NCBI GenBank assembly: GCA_950097015.1
Contig: CATNEN010000014.1
Span: 1,550,001-1,614,000, forward strand
Source: Macrostomum hystrix
Taxonomy: Eukaryota > Platyhelminthes > Macrostomidae
Reading direction: 5' to 3'
DNA length: 64,000 nt
The first letter of the stretch is position 1, and every line of letters starts with the position of its first letter. The notes beneath the pieces are model-generated. The model saw nothing but the letters and a program-made list of their open reading frames with translations, was not told the origin of the DNA and made no database searches. Shown in pieces: positions 1 through 10,215 of this stretch. The translations under genes and the position numbers were made by a program.

Positions 1-40
1 GACTTTTGGTAAATTCATCCATGTCATTCTCTTGCTTTAG

Positions 41-178
41 GGCAAGGTGATGTCCCCGAGAATGAGCGAGATTGTCCTGGCGGCGGCGCTGCTGCTGCTG
101 ATGATTACCGCCCTGCTTCTGTTACTGCTGTGCAGAAACCTGTGCCAGACCCACATACTGATCGAGAAGGAGCGCTGA
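41..178 (+). CDS. Last exon of an Ig/TM membrane protein gene (copy A, partial)
   Basis: This is the 3' terminal coding exon of a host gene whose upstream exons lie outside the window. A pyrimidine-rich stretch ending CTTGCTTTAG (31-40) is a good splice acceptor, and reading in phase 0 gives 45 residues: a short lead, about 20 hydrophobic residues rich in Leu/Ala/Ile (a membrane-spanning segment), then a basic cytoplasmic tail ending IEKER before TGA. The exon and its intron are clearly homologous to the minus-strand sequence at 22755-22940, where the rest of a paralogous gene is present. By inference the protein is a secretory-pathway Ig-like type I membrane protein. Homology to copy B is seen directly; the function is not known. 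Confidence 0.7.
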   Translation, partial: GKVMSPRMSEIVLAAALLLLMITALLLLLLCRNLCQTHILIEKER

Positions 179-486
179 GGAATCGACTGAATGAGGGCTG
201 AGGGAGAGACTGAATGAGGGCTGAGGGAGAGACTGAATGAGGGCTGAGGGAGTGACTGAATGAGGGCTGAGGGAGAGACTGAATGAGGGCTGAGGGAGAG
301 ACTGAATGAGGGCTGAGGAATCGACTGAATGAGGGCTGAGGGAGAGACTGAATGAGGGCTGAGGGAGAGACTGAATGAGGGCTGAGGGAGAGACTGAATG
401 AGGGCTGAGGGAGAGACTGAATGAGGGCTGAGGGAAAGACTGAATGAGGGCTGAGGGAGAGACTGAATGAGGGCTGAGGAATAAGG
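179..486 (+). repeat. 23-bp minisatellite in the 3' UTR of Ig/TM copy A
   Basis: About 13 tandem copies of a 23-bp unit containing GAGGGCTGAGGGA and GACTGAAT begin immediately after the stop codon. Copies differ by single bases. The same unit occurs inverted at 22204-22790 after copy B, and a single unit remains at 29940-29965. Open frames through it (Ser/Pro/Leu-rich on the minus strand) are repeat artefacts. Confidence 0.9.
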
Positions 487-688
487 ACATGCTATACTAT
501 GCTACATAATTTACAATATAGAATTGTTCTTCTATAATTATATAGCATCTTTGGTCAGACCGGTTTTTACAGCTACGCACCTTAGTTTCTCAAATATCGG
601 ATGTTTTGAAATTTAATAAAATATATACTAAAAAATCCTGCGCACTTTAAATCTCAAAGCAATTTAATAAATGAAGGAATAGTCTTCG
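487..688 (+). repeat. Dispersed repeat family R1, copy 1
   Basis: AT-rich sequence following the minisatellite. Related copies are at 6058-6222 (+, near identical), 22010-22203 (inverted) and 29965-30240 (+, diverged). Shared landmarks include a TATAGCATC or similar block, ACCGGTTTTTACAGC and TTTCTCAAATATCGGATG. No coding potential is seen. It is probably the outer part of a duplicated host 3' flank or an old non-autonomous element. Confidence 0.75.
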
Positions 689-818
689 AGTAGTATGCGA
701 TCGGGGTACTCTGATTGAAACCAGAACCGTGAATAAAATCAGCAGAATTATCGACTCTCGGAAGCCAGGTGTTTTATCAATTAAAGGTGTCAAACTCAAA
801 GTACTACTACTCGAAGTA
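684..818 (+). mobile_element. Polinton-1 terminal fragment with 12-bp inverted ends
   Basis: The sequence from 689 begins AGTAGTATGCGATCGGGGTA, resembling the terminus of the complete Polinton at 40311 (AGTAGTAGGTATTGGGGGTA). It carries the first codons of the pX-like gene found intact at 6263, then stops abruptly near 803. The left edge CTTCGAGTAGTA and right edge TACTACTCGAAG are perfect inverses, so this 135-bp piece has its own short inverted ends. The same junction is repeated at 6223. Interpretation as a Polinton end is an inference from similarity to the second element. Confidence 0.5.
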
Positions 819-910
819 GATAAGGTTCCTCGTTCTCATAGTATTTGTCCACGTCTTTTTCGAAAATAATTGGCATTTTTATTAAGGAAAATTTATTTTT
901 TGTTTAAACG

Positions 911-2035
911 TGAAAACGAAGCTCTCTTGCCCGTTTGTCAATATACTTCTTTTCCACCATTTTGTCCAGGATGTTGACAAATTCTTTTCTGTTTTCATCT
1001 TTTATGCCAGTCTAAGTTGCAGCTCCAAGAAGAACTGCTAGCCGCTTATAGATTTCACAAATTCCTTTTCCAGTGGGGTTTTCAGGCGACTGAAATGATT
1101 GGTCGGTGGAGGACTGGTCGGTGGAGGATTGGTCTGAAGGTGAACTCTCAACTGGTCTTTGTTGTGGTGTGAACACTCTTGCTTTGATTTTATTCATTCG
1201 ATCTGGGGAGAAATTTTCTAGTTGTTGCCAGGCATCCGGGTGATCATTTTTATATTTAGCTACTTGAGTCGGATCTGCCTTTTCAGGTCACTGAGTACTT
1301 GTTCTTCTGAGTGCTGTTTTGGCGGTTGTTGTTCTAGAAATTTTATAGCAGCTTTTTGATCTGGCGAACCAAACCATTGTTTAAATGCTTGTACTTTTTG
1401 AATCTAGTCAGGATGACACCGTTGTCATACATTATTTTCAGAACTTGTGGGACCTTTAGTATTTCTATATCTCTAGCAAGAGCAAAACTCACTAGATCTC
1501 TGTAGTTCTTTAGCTGCTTGTCCGAAATTTTCTCTTGGTTTTTAGTCATAAATGTCAGTAATGTTTCTGTAAAAGCTACGCTCCTAGTTTTGGAGCCTTT
1601 GACGACAGAAATATATTTATTATTTATGTCGATATAATATTCCACTGGTTCATTATAATTTTTTTTCTCCGCATTTTTTCCCCGCAACTTATTCCAAATA
1701 CATATTTCCCATAATGTTCTACACGTTCTACTGGTCCAAAAATATTGTCTGTTACTTTTAGTTGTGGTTGCATATCTGCTGATTGCTGTATCTGCGGAGC
1801 TTCTGGAATTTTGTCCAAAGCCTTTTGCACCTGGTTTTCCTGTATGTCGCCAATAGTTTTTTGACTTGATCAATATTTTTCTTGGCTTCTCCATACCGGG
1901 TTTGTGAAACTCTGTGGCTCCTTGGACAAACTCATTGTAGGATTGTTGCTCCTTATTGATTAGCGCGGTAACTCTGTTTTCTGCTTGTGCTAGCTTCTCC
2001 AATTCAGAAATTTGGTGTGCATTTTTTCTCTTCAT
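911..2035 (-). pseudogene. Polinton-1 conserved protein of unknown function (broken)
   Basis: Reading leftward from an ATG at 2035, several frames must be combined: an N-terminal coiled-coil-like stretch with ISELEKLAQ, a block around NIFGPVERVEHYGKYVFGI, a block with FALARDIEILKVPQ, a Gln/Ser/Pro-rich linker, and a C-terminal block near ICEIYKRLAVLLGAA followed by EFVNILDKMVEKK. I recognise this order of blocks as a protein commonly found in animal Polintons, sometimes called PW-like; its biochemical role is not established. The C-terminal half of the ATPase ORF of the second Polinton (48099-48900) has a similar middle block. At least three frame breaks and an in-frame stop make it non-functional. 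It is divergent from the capsid gene that starts 30 bp to the right. Confidence 0.6.
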
Positions 2036-2064
2036 TTCTTATTTTATTTTTTTAGTTTAAAAAA

Positions 2065-3372
2065 ATGAACGACCAACTGACACCGGTTTTCTACAAAACT
2101 AACAAGCCTATTTTGAGTGATGATAGCACAATCAAAGCGACTCAAGTAAGAGTTCCCAGTCAGGAAAATCAGAATGAAACTAATCTTGGTCCTGGTCAAA
2201 CACTGACATTCACCTACAATGGATGTTCGTCTCTGGTTAGTGTGCACAGTCTTAAGAGCGGCTTCCATATGACATTTCAATTCAAGACAAAGGGAGGTGC
2301 GGATGCAGCTCGTGCTAACGTTGACAAGCATGATGCAGATGTGGCTCTGATCAGTAACTTTTGGTCGTACATGTTAAATGAGTTTTTTAGTGTATCGAAT
2401 GGGAGCACAGAGTTGGAGCGTATCGCTAATTTTGGAATTGTCTATGACGCTCATTGTTTGATCGAGAATCCAGATTTTATTTAGTTGGGGAGTGGTGCAG
2501 GTTTCATTGCAGATGAAAAAGAAGGAGATCTCAATGACAGTGGCTATAAAAAGAGGAAGAAGAGATACAACTATGCATTGCAAGGTGCTGATGATGCTGC
2601 TAAGAACCCGCTGTATCGGTCTGTTGATGTATTCGCACCACTGAGATTCATGAGTCGATTCTGTAACATTCTGTAACATTCTCGTACATTTAATCGACTG
2701 ACTAGTAACTTCAACTACACCTTTAAGGTGACTAGAGATGATCGCAGTAGAGTGTTGTGGACTGGGGCGGACCACACTAGGATGGAGGTGAAGCTAACCG
2801 GAATCGAGCTGTATTTGGAAGTCATTGAGCCAAAGACCGCACTAAAAGCAGATTATCTCAAGGCAATAGAGAAGGACATTGATGTCGCCTACACGGCCTA
2901 CATGTGTCGAGATGAGCGAAACGAAACCAGAACAAACATCTGCATTAAAGAGGGATCATGCAGCAATCCCAGGTATATTATTATTAACCTGAGAAACCCA
3001 AATAGCATTATACGCTACATGCATGGAGACGTGCGGTCCATTCAGCATGAAATCAGTGATAATCTTTACCCTGCACTGCCACAAAATGGAAATTTCAAAG
3101 AAAACAAGATAAGCAAAATTTACAGCGAGTTGGTCGACTTGGCTGTGAAAGAGAACAATGGAATTGCTATCACTGCTCTTCAATATGGAACTGATTATCC
3201 GATGTTCGGCGCTGATGTGTCTGCCAGACAAATGCCTACTGGTAACAGCCCTGTAAATATCGTGACTAACATTTAGAGGACTGCCGCAGCACCCGTGGAC
3301 CTGTACATTATCTATGCGTTCGAGAGGAAGGTGAAGCTTAACATGATCAACAATTCGTCCAGTAAAGTTTAA
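2065..3372 (+). pseudogene. Polinton-1 major capsid protein (broken)
   Basis: A coding stretch of about 430 codons begins MNDQLTPVFYKTNK at 2065. An in-frame TAG at about 2482, a frame change near 2680-2700, and a TAG at about 3274 break it; coding-like sequence continues to TAA at 3370. It lies immediately upstream of a penton gene, the usual MCP-penton order in Polintons, and its length suits a double-jelly-roll capsid protein. Its similarity to the capsid of the second Polinton is low at sequence level, so the assignment rests on position, size and general character. It represents a different, older Polinton lineage. It would have formed the main shell of a virus-like particle. Confidence 0.6.
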
Positions 3373-3383
3373 ATATTTTTTTC

Positions 3384-4240
3384 GTGGGTGAAAAAAAGGA
3401 AGCGATTGCTGAAAGACTAAATAATATTATTTCTCACTCTAAGGAGAGCATTCCTATTACAATAGCTGGGCGAATTAATGACGCAAACGGGATATTTGTT
3501 GAAAAATTAGAGCAGGCGATTCGCCTGGATCCAAGTGCTAATTACCATGTATATCTTAACGACTTCACTGGTTGGTCAAACGTTCCCATTGTGACGGCAG
3601 CAAATAATAAGTTTCATTACAAATAGAAAGGTGCAGCAGCAGAAGCTGTGGTATTCCCTGTGAGCACGCAAAGTGTGGATACCTACAATTACTTTCTAGA
3701 AAATGTTTTTACTAAAAGAGGCCATTTTGAGACACCCAATGCGAGCAAGCCAGAGAAGAAACTGTTCCCTGTCAAACTATCCTATGATCTCACTGTAATG
3801 AGAGTGGTCATGCAAGTTCACAAAGATGCGGAGGTTGAATTTAAAGATTACACATGGTATAGGGAATTTGGATTCGAGAAGAAAGTTTATAAGGCGGAAG
3901 CACAGACTGCATCACCGGAGGCAGTTTCGAGGACCCTGCTAAGCGGTCTGTTCTTAGCACCCAATATCGCAGACATTGTAAAGGGTTTGAATATTCTAAT
4001 CAGAAGTAATCTCAGTCTTGATTGGGTATTTAAGAGTATTTAACGAATATTTTGTACAACATCTCAAACTCTGTTCCTGGAGGACAGATGCTGGTAGAGA
4101 AACCAAATCCAGTGAAAAGAGTTGTGCTAAGTAATAAGGAGATTCACGAGATTGTGCTGCAGTTTGAGACGGAAGATGGTGTTGGCGTTGATTTCATCGG
4201 TCAAGAGTTTGTATTGACGTTGATCATTGAGAGAATGTGA
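3384..4240 (+). pseudogene. Polinton-1 minor capsid (penton) protein, broken
   Basis: Follows the capsid gene by 12 bp. The early part has VTAANNKFHY, matching the ITAANNNFRYS motif in the intact penton at 47287-48087, and the end FIGQEFVLTLIIER matches that protein's FGGEEIFLSIQV. A TAG near 3624 and a frame change near 4043 interrupt the gene. Penton proteins of Polintons are single-jelly-roll proteins that occupy capsid vertices. The start is uncertain because the visible frame opens with GTG; the original ATG may have been lost. Confidence 0.7.
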
Positions 4241-4481
4241 GCTGCCTAATGATTTCTGCAAAGTTATAGTAGCTGTCATAGTCCTTTACGTAGGTTACTC
4301 CATACTTATGAAACCAGTGACTTTGGAGAGCTTGATTAATATTAGGGACATTGATATCCACGCCGGGCCAATATTTTCTCATGTACTCGCTGCATTCTTG
4401 TTTGCATCGGTATTTACTCTTGTAATTAGGCTCATGACTTTTGTAATAAGATCCTGGAGAGACGATTGGGAGCATTTTTAA
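4227..4481 (+). CDS. Small two-pass membrane protein of Polinton-1
   Basis: An 84-codon frame starts at an ATG overlapping the last codons of the penton gene, an arrangement typical of compact viral operons. It has two hydrophobic segments: one around VIVAVIVLYVGYSILM (residues about 13-28) and one around VLAAFLFASVFTLVIRL (about 54-70). The tail WRDDWEHF is charged. A 96-codon frame on the opposite strand overlaps it but shows no such organisation. I do not recognise the family; a membrane protein for entry or assembly would fit the context, but that is inference. Confidence 0.5.
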   Translation: MRECELPNDFCKVIVAVIVLYVGYSILMKPVTLESLINIRDIDIHAGPIFSHVLAAFLFASVFTLVIRLMTFVIRSWRDDWEHF

Positions 4482-4958
4482 TGAGAATATAATTTTTTTT
4501 CGGAGGATGAGCACCCTAGATTATGGGTCTTGAGTTTGGGATTTGGAATCTAGGTGTTAGTTTTATGGATTTGGCACGCTTTTTGCAGGTTCACTTTTTA
4601 GGCATGATCTATTAGGAAGTATTAAGGTGGCTGCATAATTTTTTTGTCCAAGTTCACAAACTGGAAAGTAGAGACAGATTTTTATTGGCGGGGACTCTTG
4701 TTTTTTCCTTAGGGAAGGACAAAGGTAATGGTTTGTGCATTAAGGAGGCTGCGATAATTTTTGTCCTAGATATGCAACTCACAAACTGTTGTGGAATATT
4801 AAAAGTAGAGAATTTAGAATATGGAGACGGAGTTTTTTAGAGAGAGGCGGGGACCCTTTTTTCCTGATCTCTTCGGGAATAATAAACGTAATGGTTTGTG
4901 GATAATGGGGGCTGCGATTATTTTTGTCCTAGAAGCCCCCTCTTGCATACCACTCCAG
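4482..4958. repeat. Gene-free stretch with three degenerate ~160-bp units
   Basis: No gene is seen. The phrase GGCTGC(G)ATAATTTTTGTCC recurs near 4630, 4750 and 4912, with GGCGGGGAC nearby each time, so this is a decayed tandem array of about 130-170 bp per unit. It leads directly into the 23-bp minisatellite and may be part of the Helitron that ends at 6057. Confidence 0.5.
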
Positions 4959-5395
4959 AGTCTGAATCATGGCTAAACCAGAGTTTGAATCATGGCTAAA
5001 CCAGAGTTTGAATCATGGCTAAACCAGAGTTTGAATCATGGCTAAACCAGAGCTTGAGTCATGGCTAAACCATAGCTTGAATCATAGCCAACCAGAGTTT
5101 GAATCATGGCTAAACCAGAGTTTGAATCATGGCTAAACCAGAGTTTGAATCATGGCTAAACCAGAGCTTGAGTCATGGCTAAACCATAGCTTGAATCATA
5201 GCCAACCAGAGTTTGAATCATGGCTAAACCAGTGTTTGAATCATGGCCAAACCAGCGTTTGAATCATGGCTAAACCAGAGTTTGAATCATGGCTAAACCA
5301 GAGTTTGGATCATGGCTAAACCAGAGCTTGAATCATGGCTAAACCAGAGCTTGAATCATGGCTAAACCAGAGCTTGAATCATGGCTAAACCAGAA
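4959..5395 (+). repeat. 23-bp minisatellite (CCAGAGTTTGAATCATGGCT family)
   Basis: About 18 units of 23 bp, with the core CCAGAGTTTGAATCATGGCT followed by AAA. Variants have GAGCTTGAGTC or CATAGCTTGAATC. A block of several units is itself duplicated (5011-5096 and 5099-5210). It abuts the 18-bp array without any spacer, and both are probably internal arrays of the Helitron ending at 6057. Confidence 0.9.
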
Positions 5396-5970
5396 CTGGG
5401 GGATAATCGTCAACTGTGGGATAATTATAAACTGGGGAATCATCATCAAATGGGGGGATCATGGTCAACTGAGGATCATTGTCAAATGGAGATCATCATC
5501 ATTTGGGAGTCATCATCAAATGGGGGATCATGGTCAACTGGGAGATCATTGTCAACTGGGTGATCATCATCAACTGGGGGATCATTGTCAACTAGGGGGT
5601 AATGGCTAACTGGGGTAACATCGTCAACTGGGGATCATCATCAATGGGTGATCATAGTCAACTGGGAGATAATTGTCAACTGGGTGATCATCTTCAACTG
5701 GTGGATCATCATCATCTGGGGGACCAATGTGAACGGGGGGATCATTGTCAACTGGGGGATCATTGTCAACTATGGAATCATTGTCAACTGGTTGATCATC
5801 ATCAACTGGGGGATCATTGTCAACTGGGGGATCATTGTCAACTGGGGGTTCATTGTCAACTGGGGGATCATTGTCAACTGGGGGATAATTGTCAACTAGG
5901 GGATCATCATCAACTAGGGGATCATCATCAACTGGGGGATCATTGTCAACTGGGGGTTCATTGTAGCTAT
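5396..5970 (+). repeat. 18-bp minisatellite (GGGGGATCATTGTCAACT)
   Basis: About 30 units of 18 bp with the consensus GGGGGATCATTGTCAACT. Because 18 is a multiple of three, all frames stay open and give artefactual peptides such as repeats of GDHCQL. The same units occur at 35738-35790 just inside another Helitron 3' end, which ties this array to that element family. Confidence 0.9.
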
Positions 5971-6057
5971 AAAAAGCTGTAAATTCAGCTGCTTAAAAGT
6001 ATATACTAGACGAATTAAAAGTATTTCTGCTCCCCGAAGGGGGGCAAAACTTGCTAG
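5971..6057 (+). mobile_element. Helitron 3' terminus (hairpin plus CTAG)
   Basis: The sequence contains a small palindrome (AGCTGTAAATTCAGCT), then a GC hairpin GCTCCCCGAAGGGGGGC, eight bases, and CTAG at 6054-6057. This is the canonical rolling-circle Helitron 3' end. The next bases TTGTTCTTCTATAATT continue dispersed repeat R1, which in its uninterrupted copy reads TAGAA before TTGTTC, so insertion was between A and T as expected. The same end recurs at 35876-35879. No Rep/helicase is visible, so the copy is non-autonomous. Its 5' end (TC) was not located; the tandem arrays from about 4.5 kb are probably its body. Confidence 0.75.
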
Positions 6058-6262
6058 TTGTTCTTCTATAATTATATAGCATCTTTGGTCAGACCGGTTT
6101 TTACAGCTACGCACCTTAGTTTCTCAAATATCGGATGTTTTGAGATTTAATAAAATATATACTAAGAAATCCTGCACACTTTAAATCTCAAAGCAATTTA
6201 ATAAATAAAGGAATAGTCTTCGAGTAGTATGTGATCAGGGTACTCTGATTGAAACCAGAACC
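6058..6262 (+). repeat. Second copy of the R1/Polinton-1 junction
   Basis: This nearly repeats 515-730: R1 up to GAATAGTCTTCG, then the AGTAGTATGTGATCAGGGTA terminus-like sequence at 6223 and the leader of the pX-like gene. The two copies of the host/element junction are direct repeats about 5.5 kb apart. No gene lies inside apart from the start of the next one. Confidence 0.75.
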
Positions 6263-6679
6263 GTGAATAAAATCAGCAGAATTACCGACTCTCGGAAGCC
6301 AGGTGTTTTATCAATTAAAGGTGTTAAACTCAAAGTAGATCCAATCCAGCATCTAATCCATTGTAACAATCAAACACACAATATCACTGATGAGAAGACA
6401 AGCGGGATTCTTCCTTTGCTAACTCTTATCCCAATCATCGCAGGTGCTCTTGGTGCTGCAGGAGGTGTAGCCGGCGGAGTTGCATCAGCTGTGAAGGCTG
6501 GCAATGACAGAGCACATCAACGAGAGATGGAGAAAATCGCTAGAGAAAAAGGAGTCAGAATCGGAATGGGTAGTTGTGAATCAGTTGATAAATCAGCTGA
6601 TGAATCAGTCAGCAAATCAGAAATCGCTAAAGCCATCATGACACTGCATAAAGCAGGATTTACAATTCTCCGGATGTGA
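6263..6679 (+). CDS. Adenovirus pX-like virion peptide precursor (Polinton-1)
   Basis: A 138-codon frame opening at a GTG; no ATG precedes it in frame, so the true start is uncertain. The centre holds GILPLLTLIPIIAG followed by a Gly/Ala-rich stretch, the hydrophobic signature shared with adenovirus core protein X and its Polinton/adintovirus homologues. The basic and Ser-rich tail follows. The paralogue in the second Polinton is at 51144-51584. In adenovirus-like virions this small protein is matured by the adenain-type protease and associates with the DNA core; that role here is inference. The first ~25 codons are also present at 729-803 in the truncated terminal fragment. Confidence 0.65.
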   Translation: MNKISRITDSRKPGVLSIKGVKLKVDPIQHLIHCNNQTHNITDEKTSGILPLLTLIPIIAGALGAAGGVAGGVASAVKAGNDRAHQREMEKIAREKGVRIGMGSCESVDKSADESVSKSEIAKAIMTLHKAGFTILRM

Positions 6680-6745
6680 ATAATCCGGCTCTCATAACTG
6701 TATTTAGCACTGTTGGTAGTAGTTTCTCATTCTTGAAACATAAAT

Positions 6746-7057
6746 TTGACCACCCTAGATTTTTTTAAGTTTTCCCTAATAAATGCCAAATTAAATCCTG
6801 AAAAAATGATCGAATCTTTCTTTCAAAATAATTATCCTCAAGCCTCTTCTTTTCAGCAGAAAAGTAAAGTTCTGCAAGGTCTCTGTAAGCAGAATTTAAT
6901 TATGGATCCAGGCTACCTCGGGAGCTATGCAAGGCAGCAAGATATTATTAATGAGCTTCAAACATCACAGCAGTACACACCGGTGATGAACCCTGCAGCT
7001 GAGCACAAACGAGAGAGCCAAGCCTTAGTCAATAAATATGAGACTCTCACAGGTTAG
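6746..7057 (+). CDS. Hypothetical Polinton-1 protein
   Basis: An open frame between the pX-like gene and PolB. It opens at TTG; the first ATG in frame is near 6807 and would give about 83 residues starting MIESFFQNNYPQ. The product is polar, Gln/Asn-rich, with no membrane segment or motif I recognise. A segment MDPGYLGSYARQQDIINELQ has a faint resemblance to the N-terminal region of Polinton integrases, but this is too weak for a call. It could be a remnant of a larger gene. Confidence 0.35.
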   Translation: MTTLDFFKFSLINAKLNPEKMIESFFQNNYPQASSFQQKSKVLQGLCKQNLIMDPGYLGSYARQQDIINELQTSQQYTPVMNPAAEHKRESQALVNKYETLTG

Positions 7058-7099
7058 ACTTGTAAATAAATAAAAACAAACAGGAACAAGAAAATCTAG

Positions 7100-10000
7100 A
7101 ATGTTTAATCCGCCCGGTGGAGTCAGAACAACAACCTGAAGACATTAAATTTGCAAAGAGAAAATTTTCAGAGCATTATATTGAGTACACAATCCACCAC
7201 ACAGAAGCCACCACATAAATTTATGACTACAACACTGGAGAAATCCAAACCCAATCCCTCACAGACATTTGCGACTTCAAAGAAAGAATCCAATCAGTAA
7301 TTGATCACACACTGAAATCACGTAAGACCTTCAAACTTCAGTTATCATTCAAGATTGAATTTTACATGCCTACAAAACCCACTGAGCATATTGAACACTA
7401 CATGACTACTAAAGCTCTACCCTATACTCCCACTGACACACAGGATCCATTTCTTCAAGAGATCAGTAAAAAGATTGACGCCTTTACTTCCAGAGGATCA
7501 GGTTGGGTTGTCAGAGGCATTCAAAAAGCTACTGTAATGATCATGAAATATGACTCTCTCAAAGCCTCATCATATATTGAGCTCGCACCAAAGCTAGCAA
7601 ATAAAAAGGCTTGCATCAATGTAAAAAACTATGACCAATGCTGCGCACTATGGGCCGTTTTGTCTGCAATATTGTATGCGAAAGACCGAGCCCACCCAGA
7701 GAGAACTTCTCATTATAAAATTTATTTTGATGCAGAATTACAAGAATGTTATAAAAAGGGAATTTCCTTCAATAGAGGCGGCCTATCAATCGATCAAATC
7801 CTAAAGCTAGAGGAAGTCTTTAACAATAAAATCAGAATCACTGTCTTTGAATGGAATGAGAAGAGCGAAAAAGTACGATTAGTCAGAGCCAGCAAGAATA
7901 TCCTAGATCCGGAAGGTAGGCGTTGCATAGATTTCGATCTTCTAATCACATGTGACTTGCAAGAAAATGCCCACTACGTTTGGATTAAAGATCTTTAAGG
8001 CTCCTCCACAAGAAAATGAACAATCATCATGAACCGGTAGCAATCTGCCGTCTTTGTCAGAAGCATTATAGTGGACCCGATCGTGATGAAAAACATAAAG
8101 ATCATGAATTGACCTGTGAAGATCATCCAACCAACTGCTCACTTCCTAATGGTGATAATAAGTATCTCAGATTTAAGAGTTATCACAAGATGGAAAAACT
8201 CCCGTTTATAGCATACGCCGACTTTGAATGCACTATAAACCCTGAAAGGCTGAAATCAATAAGCATGGCCCAAATTCTGTTGCGTATCTCTCCCTCTCTT
8301 ACACCCTCTCTTACGAACTACACGGTCAGAGACCACGATCAGTTCACGGGAAAATTTAGAGGGGCAGCTCATAACACTTGCAATCTGAAACTAAGGAAAA
8401 ACATCCACGACCTTACTACTTTCTTCCATAACGGAAGGGGTTATGATTTTTTGGTTGAGAAGCTGGGTATGATACCAGACATTAACATAGAATGCATCGC
8501 AGAGAACAAAGAAAAGTTCAAGTGCATTGATATTACGCAAAAATCTGGCAAGATTAAGATCAAAGATTCATTCCAGTTTGTGACCACAAGTCTCGATGCT
8601 TTGAGTAAAAATCTCACCAATGACCAATATACTTACACCATGTCGCTTGCGGATTCCCCAGATTCATTTAAGTTTCTTAGAAAGAAAGGTTTCTACCCTT
8701 ATGAATGGGTGACAGGTTATCATGTCTTTGCCGAACAACTACCACCGAAGGACAAGTTCTTTTCAAGGCTAACAAATTCTGGGATTTCCGATGAAGATTA
8801 TGAGCATGCTCTGACTGTTTACAAACATTTTAACTGTCGAAACTTTCTTGATTATCACATTATTTATCTTTTAACTGATGTCTTTCTTCTAGCTGATGTA
8901 TTTGAAACCTTCAGAAAAACCTGGTAGTCTGCTTATGGTTTTGACCCCGCTCATTATGTGTCTTTGCCTGCTACCAGTTGGGAATCGTTGCTTAAAATTA
9001 AATTGGATCAAAATAATCCCGACTGGTACATCGAGTTGCTTACAGACATAGACAAGTACAACTTTATAGATTCATCTAAGAGAGGTGGCATCTCTATTTG
9101 TTTCTATAGGTATGCTAAGGCGTATCCGTATTTGGAAGACTATAACAATGAGCAGCCATCAAACTATATACTTTACCATGATGCGAACAACCTCTATGGT
9201 TGGGCTATGAGCCAAGATTTACCTGTTAGAGATTTCCAGTGGCTAACAGAATGCAACACAGACTTTTCAACACCTGCGATCTATGAAGTTGATGTTGAAA
9301 TCCCATGGGAACTTTACGACTATTTTTCTGACTTTGCCCCCTTCCCTGAGAACATTAACTGTCCAAAGATAATCCATAATGGTGATGGAAGCTGGAGGCT
9401 ATCAACAGAAAAAGAGCATGTGAAAAAGTTAACACAAAATCTCATGAACAAGACACGCTACATCATTCATTACAAACTGTTGCGGGATTTTATCTCCCTA
9501 GACTTTAGGGTTACGAGAGTTCACAGGGCTCACACATTTACAGAAGAATCGTGAATGAAGCCATATATAGAAAAAAACACCTAGATTAGAATTAAAGCAA
9601 CAAACAGCTTTGACAAGGACCTGTTTAAGCTTGCAAACAACTGTCTATTGCAAGACCCTAGAAAACGAACGCAACCGCACGAACCTGAAAATCGTTACAT
9701 CAGCACAACCTGACAAACTGCTTCGGAATATCTCTAAACCTACATTCAAAGAGTTTCATATCTTTATTGGTTACTTGGGCGCAGTATTGTTTTATAAAAC
9801 CAAAAAACCCTCTGCAAGCCAATATTCACAGGTGGCATGTAACTGTACTTGACGAAACGAAGTGCCTGATGTATAAATTCTTCTATGACATGAAGCGGCA
9901 ATATGGTGAACAAGTGAATCTTCTCTATACTGACACTTACACCCTAATTCTAAACATACAGACTGAGGATGTCTATCAGGATATGCTGAAGCAAAAACAT

Positions 10001-10215
10001 CTGTACGACCTATCCGAATATCCAGAGTCCTTCAAGGCTTAGAAAGGTGATCAAGTACGCGACACAACGAATCAAAAAGTTGTAGAAAAATGAGGGATGA
10101 AACGGCTGGCACCCTCATTACAGAGTTTATCGGATTGAGATCCAAGTCCTACTGTGTTGAAAGTTGTAATTCTACCATTAAAAAGTCAAAAGGAATCCCA
10201 AAACATGTTGTTGAC
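7100..10215 (+). pseudogene. Protein-primed DNA polymerase B of Polinton-1 (broken)
   Basis: A polB gene of family B (protein-primed type) can be followed for about 3.1 kb through many frame breaks. Visible landmarks in order are: the N-terminal domain with LANKKACINVKNYDQCCALWA (7585-7650); exonuclease motif I IAYADFECTI (about 8210); a motif II relic HNGRGYDF (about 8440); YHIIYLLTDVFLLADVF as motif III (about 8850); palm motif A YHDANNLYGWAM (about 9175); a shifted motif B around KDLFKLANN then VYCKTLENERNR (about 9615-9680); motif C LLYTDTYTLIL (about 9925), where the normal DTDS has become DTYT; and the C-terminal block RDETAGTLITEFIGLRSKSY near 10095. Such enzymes replicate Polintons from a terminal protein primer. 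Stops at 7216, 8925, 9552 and 10040, plus frameshifts and the altered motif C, rule out activity. Confidence 0.85.

Noticed and set aside
122-490. Long minus-strand Ser/Pro/Leu ORF, and its plus-strand counterpart at 22213-22908
   Set aside because: Translation of the 23-bp minisatellite; three units are 69 bp so frames stay open. No independent support.
4224-4514. Minus-strand 96-codon ORF opposite the small membrane protein
   Set aside because: The plus-strand frame has two membrane segments and overlaps penton as expected for a real gene; the minus frame shows no domain.
5358-5982. Open frames of GDHCQL and IIVNWG type
   Set aside because: 18-bp repeat keeps all frames open; peptides are artefacts.
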